Below are positions 52,757 to 61,457 of a DNA stretch of 64,000 nt, piece by piece; positions within the stretch are counted from its first letter, which is position 1; each line of letters begins with the position of its first letter. The notes under the pieces were generated by a model. The model saw nothing but the letters and a program-made list of their open reading frames with translations. It was not told the origin of the DNA and searched no databases. Origin of the DNA: Bacteroidaceae bacterium (lineage in GTDB: Bacteria; Bacteroidota; Bacteroidia; Bacteroidales; Bacteroidaceae). Position numbers and translations under genes: made by a program. Where the stretch lies: contig JAKSJB010000002.1 of NCBI GenBank assembly GCA_024398475.1, positions 62,001 through 126,000 of the forward strand. Direction: 5' to 3'.

Positions 52757-53596
52757 ATGGCAACATACGACATACGACCACTTCAACTGAGATTACTCGA
52801 CATTCTCATGGTGATACAGAAAGTCTGTGAAGACCACGGATTACGCTATTATATTGCAGACGGTTCACTCATCGGAGCCGTACGTCACAAAGGATTCATT
52901 CCATGGGATGACGACATGGACATCTGTATGCCTCGACCAGATTACGAGAAGTTTATCGCACACGCACACGAATGGTTGCCAAAGCGATATGAGTTCGTAT
53001 GCTTTGAACTCGACAGCAACTACCCTCTCCACTTCGGAAAGGTACAGGATTCGGAATCTACTCTCATCGAACGCCCCCACCTATATTATTTAGGAGGAGT
53101 GTATGTTGATGTGTTCCCAATCGATGGTGCACCCAAGAACAAGACTCTCCAACGCCTCTGGAACCTTCGATACAAGTTCCTTTGCAGAATGCTCTACCTG
53201 AGTTTCCGCGACCCATATCGCCACGGCCACGGTCCCTCTTCATGGATGCCATTGCTCATACGCCACATCAAGCCTATGGCAGGTTGGCAACGTGCCATCA
53301 GGAAGTGCATGATGGAATACGACTTCAACAAATGCGACTATGTATCGTTCAACCACAACGACGGACTCGGTTCAATGATAAGCAAGGAAGAAGTACTCGG
53401 CAGCCCTACCCCAATTGTCTTTGAGGACAAGGAAGTGTGGGGACTGAAGAACAATGACAGTTACCTTACACAACTGTTCGGCGACTACATGACTCCACCG
53501 CCAGCCGACAAGATACATCAGCACAATTTCCACTACATGGATCTTGACAAGCCATACAGAACATACAAGGCAGAATCGGAAGTAGAAAAACAGTAG
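52757..53596 (+). CDS. LicD-family phosphotransferase
   Basis: A 279-residue LicD protein: YYIADGSLIGAVRHKGFIPWDDDMDICMPRPDYEKF holds the DGxxxGxxRxxxxxPWDDDxD motif that binds metal and CDP-activated head group. LicD enzymes attach phosphocholine or similar groups to surface sugars. With the next gene (a cytidylyltransferase) it suggests a CDP-activated decoration on the organism's glycan. Confidence 0.92.
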   Translation: MATYDIRPLQLRLLDILMVIQKVCEDHGLRYYIADGSLIGAVRHKGFIPWDDDMDICMPRPDYEKFIAHAHEWLPKRYEFVCFELDSNYPLHFGKVQDSESTLIERPHLYYLGGVYVDVFPIDGAPKNKTLQRLWNLRYKFLCRMLYLSFRDPYRHGHGPSSWMPLLIRHIKPMAGWQRAIRKCMMEYDFNKCDYVSFNHNDGLGSMISKEEVLGSPTPIVFEDKEVWGLKNNDSYLTQLFGDYMTPPPADKIHQHNFHYMDLDKPYRTYKAESEVEKQ

Positions 53597-53629
53597 TCAG
53601 GAAACAGTAGTTAAGAAATAAGAGGAAAC

Positions 53630-54034
53630 ATGAAGAAAGTACTTACAGTAGGTGTCTATGATTTACTCCACATCGGTCATGTGGAACTGTTCCGCAAGGC
53701 AAGGAAATGCGGAGATCATCTGATTGTAGCAGTACAGGACAGCGACGTTATTCTGAAATACAAGCCCGAAGCAAAGATGGTTTATTCCACCGAAGAACGG
53801 TGCTATATGGTCAAGGCAATACGATACGTTGACGAAGTAGTAGTATATAAAGGTGTTGATGAAATAGTGAAGGAAGTTGATTTCGATGTCTTTGCCAAGG
53901 GACCCGACCAGAATCATGCAGGATTTCAGGCAGCAGTGGAATGGTGCAAGGCACACGGAAAGGAAGTAGTGATATTGCCCAGAACTGAAGGAGTCTCATC
54001 TTCCTGGCTTAAAGAAACGATAAAGAGCATGTAA
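53630..54034 (+). CDS. Glycerol-3-phosphate-type cytidylyltransferase
   Basis: A 134-residue nucleotidyltransferase. VGVYDLLHIGHVELFRKA has the HxGH motif; KGPDQNHAGF and the RTEGVSSSWLK end carry the RTxGISTT-like nucleotide loop. It makes CDP-glycerol or a related activated alcohol. The 3' end overlaps the convergent kinase gene by 39 bases. A repeat word GTCAGGAAACAGTAGTTAAG lies between it and LicD. Confidence 0.9.
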   Translation: MKKVLTVGVYDLLHIGHVELFRKARKCGDHLIVAVQDSDVILKYKPEAKMVYSTEERCYMVKAIRYVDEVVVYKGVDEIVKEVDFDVFAKGPDQNHAGFQAAVEWCKAHGKEVVILPRTEGVSSSWLKETIKSM

Positions 54035-54760
54035 AGGGCGCTGCCATTTTGGAGATTCAAACTCGTCAAGCAATATCATCATTTCAGCAACACATTCCTC
54101 CTGATTCCAACCTCTCACACTTGCATATTCCCTAACCAATGCCACCATAGTCGGACGTACATGAGTCAGACGCACCATATTGAAAAGGCATTGATTACGT
54201 GTAGGATTTGAAACAAACCTGGAACGGTTGATATCAATAACGGAGAAGGAAAATCCACCTTCCTCCGTTTTTTTATACAAAATATTGGTAAGGTTCAGGT
54301 CACCATGCAAAAAGCCCTTACCATGCATTTCAGCAATAAATTCCACCAATGGGCGCACCAACCATTCGCAATCCGAAAGCCGTTCACGAAGAATACGGCA
54401 GTCAGTACCGTCAATGAATGCAGACACGAAATACCCCATACGGAAAAGCCCCCCACTGTATTCCTCTATACAGGCAATTGGTTCGGGAGTATCAATATTC
54501 AGTTCCGACAATTTCAGACCGAAAAGATAAGCCCTCCGCGCCTTACTTGGACGAATAAAGGTATAGTCAATACGTTGGTGGAAATAAGGCAGTTTGTACT
54601 TCTTCACCACAATTGTCCTACCTTCTGCCGAAAACAGCCTCACCTTATTTCGCTTGTCGTAAATAAGTTCACCTGTATGGTCAAACTCCTCAGGCAGTCG
54701 GCGGAGCCACGACTCCAACCGACTGTATTTGGAATTGATTATGAACTTATACGAAGACAC
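53996..54760 (-). CDS. Lipopolysaccharide core kinase-like (InaA/Kdo kinase) protein
   Basis: A 254-residue kinase-fold protein. The phosphate-binding part reads IVVKKYKLPY, the catalytic loop FLHGDLNLTNILY and the metal Asp lies in VIDINRSRF. The start is GTG at 54760. Proteins of this type phosphorylate Kdo or heptose in lipopolysaccharide. It overlaps the 3' end of the cytidylyltransferase gene tail to tail. Confidence 0.85.
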   Translation of the reverse strand: MSSYKFIINSKYSRLESWLRRLPEEFDHTGELIYDKRNKVRLFSAEGRTIVVKKYKLPYFHQRIDYTFIRPSKARRAYLFGLKLSELNIDTPEPIACIEEYSGGLFRMGYFVSAFIDGTDCRILRERLSDCEWLVRPLVEFIAEMHGKGFLHGDLNLTNILYKKTEEGGFSFSVIDINRSRFVSNPTRNQCLFNMVRLTHVRPTMVALVREYASVRGWNQEECVAEMMILLDEFESPKWQRPLHALYRFFKPGR

Positions 54761-54849
54761 TTATGTTTGGGGCTTTTAGCCTCCGGCCATCAGCCATTGG
54801 CAAAACTACATAATTTCTAAAACTCCCTTTATCTAAAAACTCCCATTAA

Positions 54850-56052
54850 CTACTTCAGGAGTTCCAGACAGTTCTTGATACGAGCCATAGCCTCAACGAT
54901 ATTCTCGTCACTTGTAGCATAACTCATACGGAAACATTCAGGACTTCCGAATGCATCGCCACCAACGGTAGCCACATGACCCACTTCAAGAAGGAACATG
55001 GCAAAGTCCGTAGAGTTGTTAATTACATATTCCTTACCGTCAACGACGGCCTTCTTTCCGAAATAACTTGAACACTTAGGGAAGAGATAGAACGCACCCT
55101 GAGGAACATTCACGCCAAGTCCTGGAATTTCCTTTGCAAGACGAACGATGAGATCCTTGCGACGCTCGAAAGCTTTACGCATAGTTTCAACACAATCCTG
55201 AGGACCGGCAAAAGCCACTTCAGCAGCCTTCTGACTTACCGAACAAGGTCCGCTTGTGTACTGACCCTGAAGTTTGTTGCAACCCTTCACAATCCAGTCA
55301 GGTGCAGCAATGAAACCGATACGCCAACCAGTCATGGCATAAGCCTTACTTACACCATTGATGATAACTACACGATCCTTGATGTCAGGGAACTGAGCCA
55401 TGGAAGCATGAGCACCCACATAGTTGATGTGTTCATAGATTTCGTCAGCCACTACGATGATGTTCTCGTGACGGAGCAGTACATTCTTCAGAGCCTCAAG
55501 TTCAGCCTTGCTGTAAACTGAACCCGTTGGGTTGCTTGGAGAACAGAGAATGAGGGCGCGGGTCTTAGGAGTGATGGCAGCCTCAAGTTGTTCAGGAGTA
55601 ATCTTGAAGTCCTGTTCAATCTTAGCCTCCACGAACACAGGAGTACCTTCAGCCAGGAGCACCATCTGAGGGTAACTAACCCAATATGGAGCAGGAATGA
55701 TAACTTCGTCACCTGCATTGACGATAGCCATGATGGTGTTGCACACCGACTGCTTAGCACCATTTGAGCAGAGAATCTGAGAAGCCTCATAGTCGAGACC
55801 GTTCTCATTCTTAAGTTTGTTCACGATAGCCTTCTTGAGTTCAGGATAACCCGGAACCGGACTGTAACGTGAATAGTTTTCATCGATAGCCTTCTTTGCA
55901 GCCTCCTTGATATGGTCAGGAGTGTTGAAGTCAGGTTCACCGACACTCATGTTGATGATGTCAATACCCTGAGCCTTGAGTTCACTACTCTTCTGCGACA
56001 TAGCAAGTGTTGCAGATGGCTGAAGTCTTTGAAGTCTTGCTGATAATTCCAT
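54850..56052 (-). CDS. aspC: Aspartate aminotransferase (class I/II, PLP-dependent)
   Basis: A 400-residue transaminase. SNGAKQSVCNTIMAIVNAGDEVIIPAPYW is the PLP-phosphate region, CSPSNPTGSVYS and ADEIYEHINY follow, and the PLP lysine is in NGVSKAYAMTGWR. It joins aspartate and glutamate metabolism. Prephenate aminotransferase activity is possible in this clade but cannot be read here. Confidence 0.92.
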   Translation of the reverse strand: MELSARLQRLQPSATLAMSQKSSELKAQGIDIINMSVGEPDFNTPDHIKEAAKKAIDENYSRYSPVPGYPELKKAIVNKLKNENGLDYEASQILCSNGAKQSVCNTIMAIVNAGDEVIIPAPYWVSYPQMVLLAEGTPVFVEAKIEQDFKITPEQLEAAITPKTRALILCSPSNPTGSVYSKAELEALKNVLLRHENIIVVADEIYEHINYVGAHASMAQFPDIKDRVVIINGVSKAYAMTGWRIGFIAAPDWIVKGCNKLQGQYTSGPCSVSQKAAEVAFAGPQDCVETMRKAFERRKDLIVRLAKEIPGLGVNVPQGAFYLFPKCSSYFGKKAVVDGKEYVINNSTDFAMFLLEVGHVATVGGDAFGSPECFRMSYATSDENIVEAMARIKNCLELLK

Positions 56053-56146
56053 AATCTTATTTTATATTTTAAATTTATTGATTTTTCACTTAATATTCAA
56101 TCGAATACTCAATTCCTCGCTATTACGTTTAGTTGGGTTTACGTTT

Positions 56147-57424
56147 TTACAGATGCAATGTATGTCCCATACGCTCCTGCTTAGTTTTAAGGTAGCGTTC
56201 GTTATATTCGTTCGGAATAATCTCGATAGGCACGTTCTCAACGATTTCAAGCCCATAGCCCTCGAGTCCCACACGCTTCACGGGATTGTTCGTAATCAGT
56301 CGTATTTTGCTGATACCCAACTCGCGCAGAATCTGAGCACCCACACCATAGTCACGGAGGTCAGGATCAAAACCGAGATGAATATTGGCATCTACCGTAT
56401 CCAATCCCTGTTCCTGAAGTTTGTAAGCAGCAATCTTGTTCATCAGTCCGATACCCCTACCTTCCTGAAGCAGATAAACCACACAACCCTTACCCTCCTT
56501 TTCTATCAACTGCATTGCACGATGGAGTTGTTCGCCACAGTCACAACGCTTCGAACCGAATATGTCACCTGTAGCACAGGAAGAATGCATGCGCACCAGT
56601 ACCGGTTCGTCCTTCTTCCACTCCCCCTTGAAGAGAGCCACGTGCTCCAGTCCATTGCTTTTCTGACGGAACGGAATTATACGGAAATGACCATAGTCAG
56701 TAGGAAGGTCTGCCTCCTCACCCCTCTCCACGAGAGAAACCGAATTAGCCGAGATTTCATTTTTCTCTACCTCACCCTCGGTTTCCTCCACCTTCAAGTC
56801 GGCATTACCCTCCTTCAGTCGGTAAGCAATCAAATCCTTTATCTGAATGATGTGCAGACCGAACTGCTCAGCCTTCTCAATCAACTGTGGCATACGAGCC
56901 ATCGTACCATCAGGATTCAGTATTTCAATCAAAGCAGCCGCAGGACGCATACCTGCCAATCGGGCAAGGTCAATGGCAGCCTCGGTATGTCCCGCACGAC
57001 GGATAACGCCATTGTCCTGAGCATACAACGGATTAATATGTCCCGGCCGTCCGAAAGTAGCCGGAGTTGAACTAGGGTCAGCCAAAGCCCTTATTGTAGC
57101 AGCACGGTCAGCAGCAGATACACCGGTAGTGCAACCTTCAAGTTTATCTACAGTCACCGTAAACGGAGTTCCAAGTACCGACGTGTTGTTTACCACCTGA
57201 TGGGGCAATCCCAATTCGATGGCACGACTGATAGTAATCGGAGCACAAAGGACACCACGTCCCTCACGCAACATGAAGTTCACCTTGTCAGGAGTAATCA
57301 ACTCGGCAGGAGTGATAAAGTCACCTTCGTTTTCACGATCTTCATCGTCAACCACAACCACGAACTTTCCCTGACGGAAATCTTCAATTGCATCCTCAAT
57401 ATTGCTGAACTTAATATCTTTCAT
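56147..57424 (-). CDS. ribBA: RibBA: 3,4-dihydroxy-2-butanone-4-phosphate synthase / GTP cyclohydrolase II
   Basis: A 425-residue bifunctional riboflavin enzyme. The N-terminal RibB half has [14 protein letters not shown] and [11 protein letters not shown] with [14 protein letters not shown]; the C-terminal RibA half has the zinc cysteines in [19 protein letters not shown] and [15 protein letters not shown] charged linker ([14 protein letters not shown]) sits between. It feeds both branches of flavin synthesis. The lptF/G gene lies just upstream (2 bases), so they are likely one transcript. Confidence 0.96.
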   Translation of the reverse strand: MKDIKFSNIEDAIEDFRQGKFVVVVDDEDRENEGDFITPAELITPDKVNFMLREGRGVLCAPITISRAIELGLPHQVVNNTSVLGTPFTVTVDKLEGCTTGVSAADRAATIRALADPSSTPATFGRPGHINPLYAQDNGVIRRAGHTEAAIDLARLAGMRPAAALIEILNPDGTMARMPQLIEKAEQFGLHIIQIKDLIAYRLKEGNADLKVEETEGEVEKNEISANSVSLVERGEEADLPTDYGHFRIIPFRQKSNGLEHVALFKGEWKKDEPVLVRMHSSCATGDIFGSKRCDCGEQLHRAMQLIEKEGKGCVVYLLQEGRGIGLMNKIAAYKLQEQGLDTVDANIHLGFDPDLRDYGVGAQILRELGISKIRLITNNPVKRVGLEGYGLEIVENVPIEIIPNEYNERYLKTKQERMGHTLHL

Positions 57425-57426
57425 TC

Positions 57427-59607
57427 CTATATTGTAAAATCACTTATTTCTTCATAATTATTATCGTCATCATCGAGTGTTTCCACAGCACCATCTATCC
57501 CACCATCAATATCATCTACGTCATCAACGGCACTTTCCACATTCTGTCCGTCAGTCTCCACACAGGTAGCACCAGTCATCTGTTCATCATCACCGCCGAC
57601 AGTTTCTTCTCTCACACCCAATATTTCGTTTATGCGCAGAATAACCTGTTCGCATGTCTTATATACAGTTCTCAATTCCTTTCTCAGACGGTTACTGAGT
57701 CTTGGAGCCGTGCGGAGAATTGGGAACGCGTTGAGCAACAGCAACAACTGACGGTCGCGCGAGTTAGACAGTTCGTCCACCACAGCCTCCAGTTCGGCAT
57801 TCAGTTTCAGCAGTTCAGGATTCGTCTTGTTTTTCAACGTCACAATCAGCAGTTGAAGTTGCCACAGATGGCGATGTTCCTTTCTGTAGGCACGTGCATT
57901 CTCAGCCAAATTCTGCAAACGAGGCACCAAAGTCTCATAGCAAGGATCATCAATGATAACCTCTTTTCTCACGATGTGGCGAGTCTGCTTGATTCCTAAA
58001 AGTTTCACGAAGAACGCCTTATATGAGTCAAGGTTAAACACCACAGAATCATTGTTCGACTTCACGGTAAAGAACGCGCCCAACGGAGCCAGTACGATGG
58101 TACTTGCCCACATACCAAACCACACAGGTATGGACCCCTCTCTACCCATCTTCATACCACCTGTATTGATGATGTAATAGACAATGAAGATGATAACCGA
58201 CACCACTACAGGCAGACCCAGACCACCCTTTCTGATGATGGCACCGAGCGGAGCACCGATAAAGAAGAACACCAGACAGGCAAGCGACATGGTAATCTTC
58301 TGCCAGAACTCAATCCAGTGGCGACGTATCTGACTGTCATAATATTGCATAGTGTCGGCATATCCCACAGTATTCGACTGCTGAGAACGAATTCGCATCA
58401 ACGCATTGCCGAGAGCCACTTCCTTCTGAGCAAAGTCTTTCCTTGCAAACATGGAATCCACATTCATGGAATCAGGCAGACTATGCATACTGCCCTTACC
58501 GCTCGCAACGAGTTTTGCTTCCTCAACCTTAGTTCCCTTAGCAACCTTTTTAGCCTTCACAGACCTCGTCACCTTAGGCACCTTAGTCACTTCAGTAGGC
58601 TTAACCTCCTTGGCAACCTCAACCACCTTGGCATCCCCAGTAACCTCAACCGGTTCAACCACCTCAGCAACCACATTATCGTCCTTTTCGAATTCCTTCT
58701 CACGAGGCACATAAAGTGTACCACGCTTCATCATGTCATAATTGGAACGACCCACACTGTCCGACTCCATCTGCATGGAATCAATATCATGAATCAGTTC
58801 CTTCATATTCTTTGTCGCAGCCATACTCGACACATTGTCGGCATCAGCCATCGAGAAGTTAGTATCAAAGTTTATGAGGAAATGCTTCTCCAGGAACGTT
58901 TCCCTTCTGTAAGGCACATTCTTCGCCATTAAGGCAGCACTGTTCAGGTTCTCAAACTGCTCTCCTTCGTAGAGATACAGCAGCAAGTGCTTCTTGTCGG
59001 CACTCGTTTCCAGCAATGCAGAGTCTGCAAGAATTATGTGGGCACGGTCAATACCGTCCTGCATGTTGTATATCATCACGTCATACAGCATACCCGTATC
59101 CTTGTTCTTATGCTTCACATATAGGTTTATGCGGTCAATACCGTCATAGAACACACCCTCAGGAATCTCCACCTCAGGCGACTTCACCTGAATGGAAAGT
59201 CTCAGTTGCAGCAGGTTCATCTGAGCCTGCGGCACAAGTACATTCTGAAAATAGAAGGAAGCACCCGAAAGCAGCAGTACGACGATAATCAGCGGACGCA
59301 GTGTACGAATCAGGCTGATTCCGGCAGCCTTGATTGACAGCAGTTCCAGTCTTTCGCCGAGGTTACCGAACGAAATCAATGCAGCAAGCAGTATAGCCAA
59401 TGGAAGAGCCAGCGGCACAAGAGTGACGGCAGCATAGAAGAAGAACTTAGCCGTAACGTCCAGTCCAAGTCCCTTTCCCACCAATTCATCAATATACTTC
59501 CAGAGGAACTGCATCATCACGACAAAAAGGCTGATACAGAACGTACCCGCAAAAAGCATGAGGAAGTTCTTCAGAACGTATAAATCCAGTTTCTTAATAA
59601 GCCGCAC
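57427..59607 (-). CDS. LptF/LptG-family lipopolysaccharide export permease
   Basis: A 726-residue YjgP/YjgQ protein. The N-terminal membrane helices ([43 protein letters not shown]) and the four-helix set ending near residue 500 match LptF/G, with a periplasmic jellyroll in between. It extends beyond the usual 360 residues: a Val/Lys/Glu-rich tract ([19 protein letters not shown]) is inserted at about 318-372, and a cytoplasmic acidic C-terminus follows residue 560. It moves LPS from inner membrane to the bridge. Confidence 0.92.
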   Translation of the reverse strand: MRLIKKLDLYVLKNFLMLFAGTFCISLFVVMMQFLWKYIDELVGKGLGLDVTAKFFFYAAVTLVPLALPLAILLAALISFGNLGERLELLSIKAAGISLIRTLRPLIIVVLLLSGASFYFQNVLVPQAQMNLLQLRLSIQVKSPEVEIPEGVFYDGIDRINLYVKHKNKDTGMLYDVMIYNMQDGIDRAHIILADSALLETSADKKHLLLYLYEGEQFENLNSAALMAKNVPYRRETFLEKHFLINFDTNFSMADADNVSSMAATKNMKELIHDIDSMQMESDSVGRSNYDMMKRGTLYVPREKEFEKDDNVVAEVVEPVEVTGDAKVVEVAKEVKPTEVTKVPKVTRSVKAKKVAKGTKVEEAKLVASGKGSMHSLPDSMNVDSMFARKDFAQKEVALGNALMRIRSQQSNTVGYADTMQYYDSQIRRHWIEFWQKITMSLACLVFFFIGAPLGAIIRKGGLGLPVVVSVIIFIVYYIINTGGMKMGREGSIPVWFGMWASTIVLAPLGAFFTVKSNNDSVVFNLDSYKAFFVKLLGIKQTRHIVRKEVIIDDPCYETLVPRLQNLAENARAYRKEHRHLWQLQLLIVTLKNKTNPELLKLNAELEAVVDELSNSRDRQLLLLLNAFPILRTAPRLSNRLRKELRTVYKTCEQVILRINEILGVREETVGGDDEQMTGATCVETDGQNVESAVDDVDDIDGGIDGAVETLDDDDNNYEEISDFTI

Positions 59608-59838
59608 CTTCTATTGTATTTTTGAGTGTATCTATTGAGGCAAAACAGTCAGCCACACATCTCAGCCACACGTAATACTGCATAATATCGTGCAAAGATA
59701 CAAAAATATTCACAAACCCTAAGACTAATTCCACATTTATCAGTCCATCAACCCACATTTACGCCCTTCCGCAATCGATTTTGGCACAAATTGCACTATC
59801 AGGATTGTAGAAATTCCTTTTATTTGACAATAAATCAC

Positions 59839-59846
59839 TATCTTTG
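59839..59846 (+). promoter_or_regulatory. -7 box for the SpmAB-like gene
   Basis: TATCTTTG followed by GCAAA, 23 bases before the ATG at 59870. Confidence 0.6.
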
Positions 59847-59869
59847 CAAAAACAAAAAACAAACCGACT

Positions 59870-61102
59870 ATGGCACTCAATTACATCTGGATTGCATTCT
59901 TCGTGATAGCATTCATCGTATCACTTATCCAACTCATCTTTTTCGGCAACACCGAAGTATTCCCCAATATGATGAACTCCACGTTCGACACGGCAAAGAC
60001 CGCATTCGAAATATCCATCGGACTCACCGGAGTACTGTCACTCTGGATGGGCATTATGAAGATTGGAGAAAAAGGCGGACTCGTAGGACTCTTCGCTAAG
60101 ATGCTGTCACCAGTACTCACCAAGATATTTCCCGACATACCAAAGAACCATCCCGTCATGGGAACCATGTTCATGAACATAAGCGCCAACCTACTCGGGC
60201 TCGACAATGCTGCCACCCCTATGGGACTGAAGGCAATGGAACAACTTCAGGATATAAATCCAAAGAAGGATACAGCAAGCAATCCGATGATTATGTTCCT
60301 CGTACTCAACACGTCAGGACTCACCCTCATTCCCGTCAGCGTACTCACGTTCCGTGCTCAGTTGGGAGCAGCCCAACCCACCGACGTGTTCGTACCCATA
60401 CTCATCGCCACCTTCTTCAGCACACTTGTAGGTCTGCTTGTCACATGCCTCGTTCAGCGCATCAACCTCTTCAACCGCACCCTTATCCTCTTCCTCGGTA
60501 CACTCTGCATTCTTGTAGCAGCCATCATCTGGGGCTTCAGTAAGATGAGTACCGAAACCATGGACACAGTATCCACCCTCTTCGCCACAATACTCCTGTT
60601 CATCGTCATCATAGGTTTCATCACGGCAGGAATGGTAAAGAAGATAAACGTATATGACACCTTCATCGAAGGAGCCAAGGACGGCTTCGGAACGGCAGTA
60701 AAGATAATCCCCTACCTCATAGCCATACTCGTAGGAATTGGAGTATTCCGTGCATCAGGAGCCATGGATTGGATAATCGACGGCATCAGATGGTGCGTCA
60801 ATCTTTTGGGAATCAACAGCGACTTCGTTGAAGCACTCCCAACCGCACTCATGAAACCACTCAGCGGGAGCGGAGCACGCGGAATGATGGTCGATGCCAT
60901 GACCAACAACGGAGCCGACTCCTTCATAGGCCGTCTCTCATGTGTATTCCAGGGCAGTACCGACACCACCTTCTATATTCTTGCCGTATATTTCGGAAGC
61001 GTCAGCATACGCAAGACCCGCCATGCCGTAGCGTGCGGACTCGCAGCCGACCTTGCCGGCATCCTTGCCGCCATCTTCATCAGTTACTTGTTCTTTCATT
61101 AG
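59870..61102 (+). CDS. Nucleoside-recognition (SpmA/SpmB fusion-like) membrane protein
   Basis: A 410-residue polytopic protein that joins SpmA- and SpmB-like halves. The gate motifs GLDNAATPMGLKAM and GSGARGMMVDAMTNNGADSFIGRL are visible, each in one half, and both are followed by hydrophobic helices. In Bacteroidetes this family is common and not tied to sporulation; it may transport nucleosides or ions. Its frame is intact and it has its own promoter. Confidence 0.88.
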   Translation: MALNYIWIAFFVIAFIVSLIQLIFFGNTEVFPNMMNSTFDTAKTAFEISIGLTGVLSLWMGIMKIGEKGGLVGLFAKMLSPVLTKIFPDIPKNHPVMGTMFMNISANLLGLDNAATPMGLKAMEQLQDINPKKDTASNPMIMFLVLNTSGLTLIPVSVLTFRAQLGAAQPTDVFVPILIATFFSTLVGLLVTCLVQRINLFNRTLILFLGTLCILVAAIIWGFSKMSTETMDTVSTLFATILLFIVIIGFITAGMVKKINVYDTFIEGAKDGFGTAVKIIPYLIAILVGIGVFRASGAMDWIIDGIRWCVNLLGINSDFVEALPTALMKPLSGSGARGMMVDAMTNNGADSFIGRLSCVFQGSTDTTFYILAVYFGSVSIRKTRHAVACGLAADLAGILAAIFISYLFFH

Positions 61103-61103
61103 A

Positions 61104-61215
61104 AAGTCAACAAGTCAACAGGTCTACGAGTCAACAAGCCTTTTTGCGTTTGCGTTATGTTTTGCGTTTCTTCCTCCTAATGGCGAGTCAATGGCTATTG
61201 ACCAACGGCATTTCA
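61104..61215. repeat. Word-repeat tract before tRNA-Met
   Basis: AGTCAACAAGTCAACAGGTC (61106-61135), GCGTTTGCGTTATGTTTTGCG (61145-61168) and AGTCAATGGCTATTGACC words, the same families as at 25 and 39 kb. Confidence 0.75.
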
Positions 61216-61319
61216 CCCCTTCAAAACCACTAAAAACGAAAAAAAACGAAAAAAAGTCTGCAATACGATTGTCAGTTCTCTTTTTTTTCTTACCTTTGCA
61301 CCCGCTAAACAAAAAGGAT

Positions 61320-61393
61320 GGCGAGATAGCTCAGTTGGTTAGAGCGTCGGATTCATAATCCGGAGGTCGTGGGATCATGCCCCACTCTCGCTA
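61320..61393 (+). tRNA. tRNA-Met (CAT), with an unusual T loop
   Basis: Acceptor GGCGAGA/TCTCGCT, D arm GCTC/GAGC, anticodon stem TCGGA/TCCGG with loop TTCATAA, discriminator A. The T stem is GTGGG/CCCAC, but the loop is ATCATGC in place of the usual TTCGANN, so T54 and A58 are both changed. A TACCTTTG box (61291-61298) precedes it. CAT could also be an Ile tRNA before lysidine modification; the elongator Met body is the better match. Confidence 0.88.
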
Positions 61394-61400
61394 CAAATCA

Positions 61401-61433
61401 AAAGACGGTTCACAATTATGTGAGCCGTCTTTT
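61401..61433 (+). terminator. Terminator after tRNA-Met
   Basis: AAAGACGGTTCACA pairs with TGTGAGCCGTCTTT around a 4-nt loop with one G-T, followed by T-rich sequence. It also faces the convergent surface protein gene. Confidence 0.9.
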
Positions 61434-61457
61434 ATTATTCAGAATGAATGTCAGTTT

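Noticed and set aside
56078..57070. 330-codon plus-strand frame opposite ribBA
   Set aside because: The opposite strand carries full RibBA motifs; the frame is a shadow.
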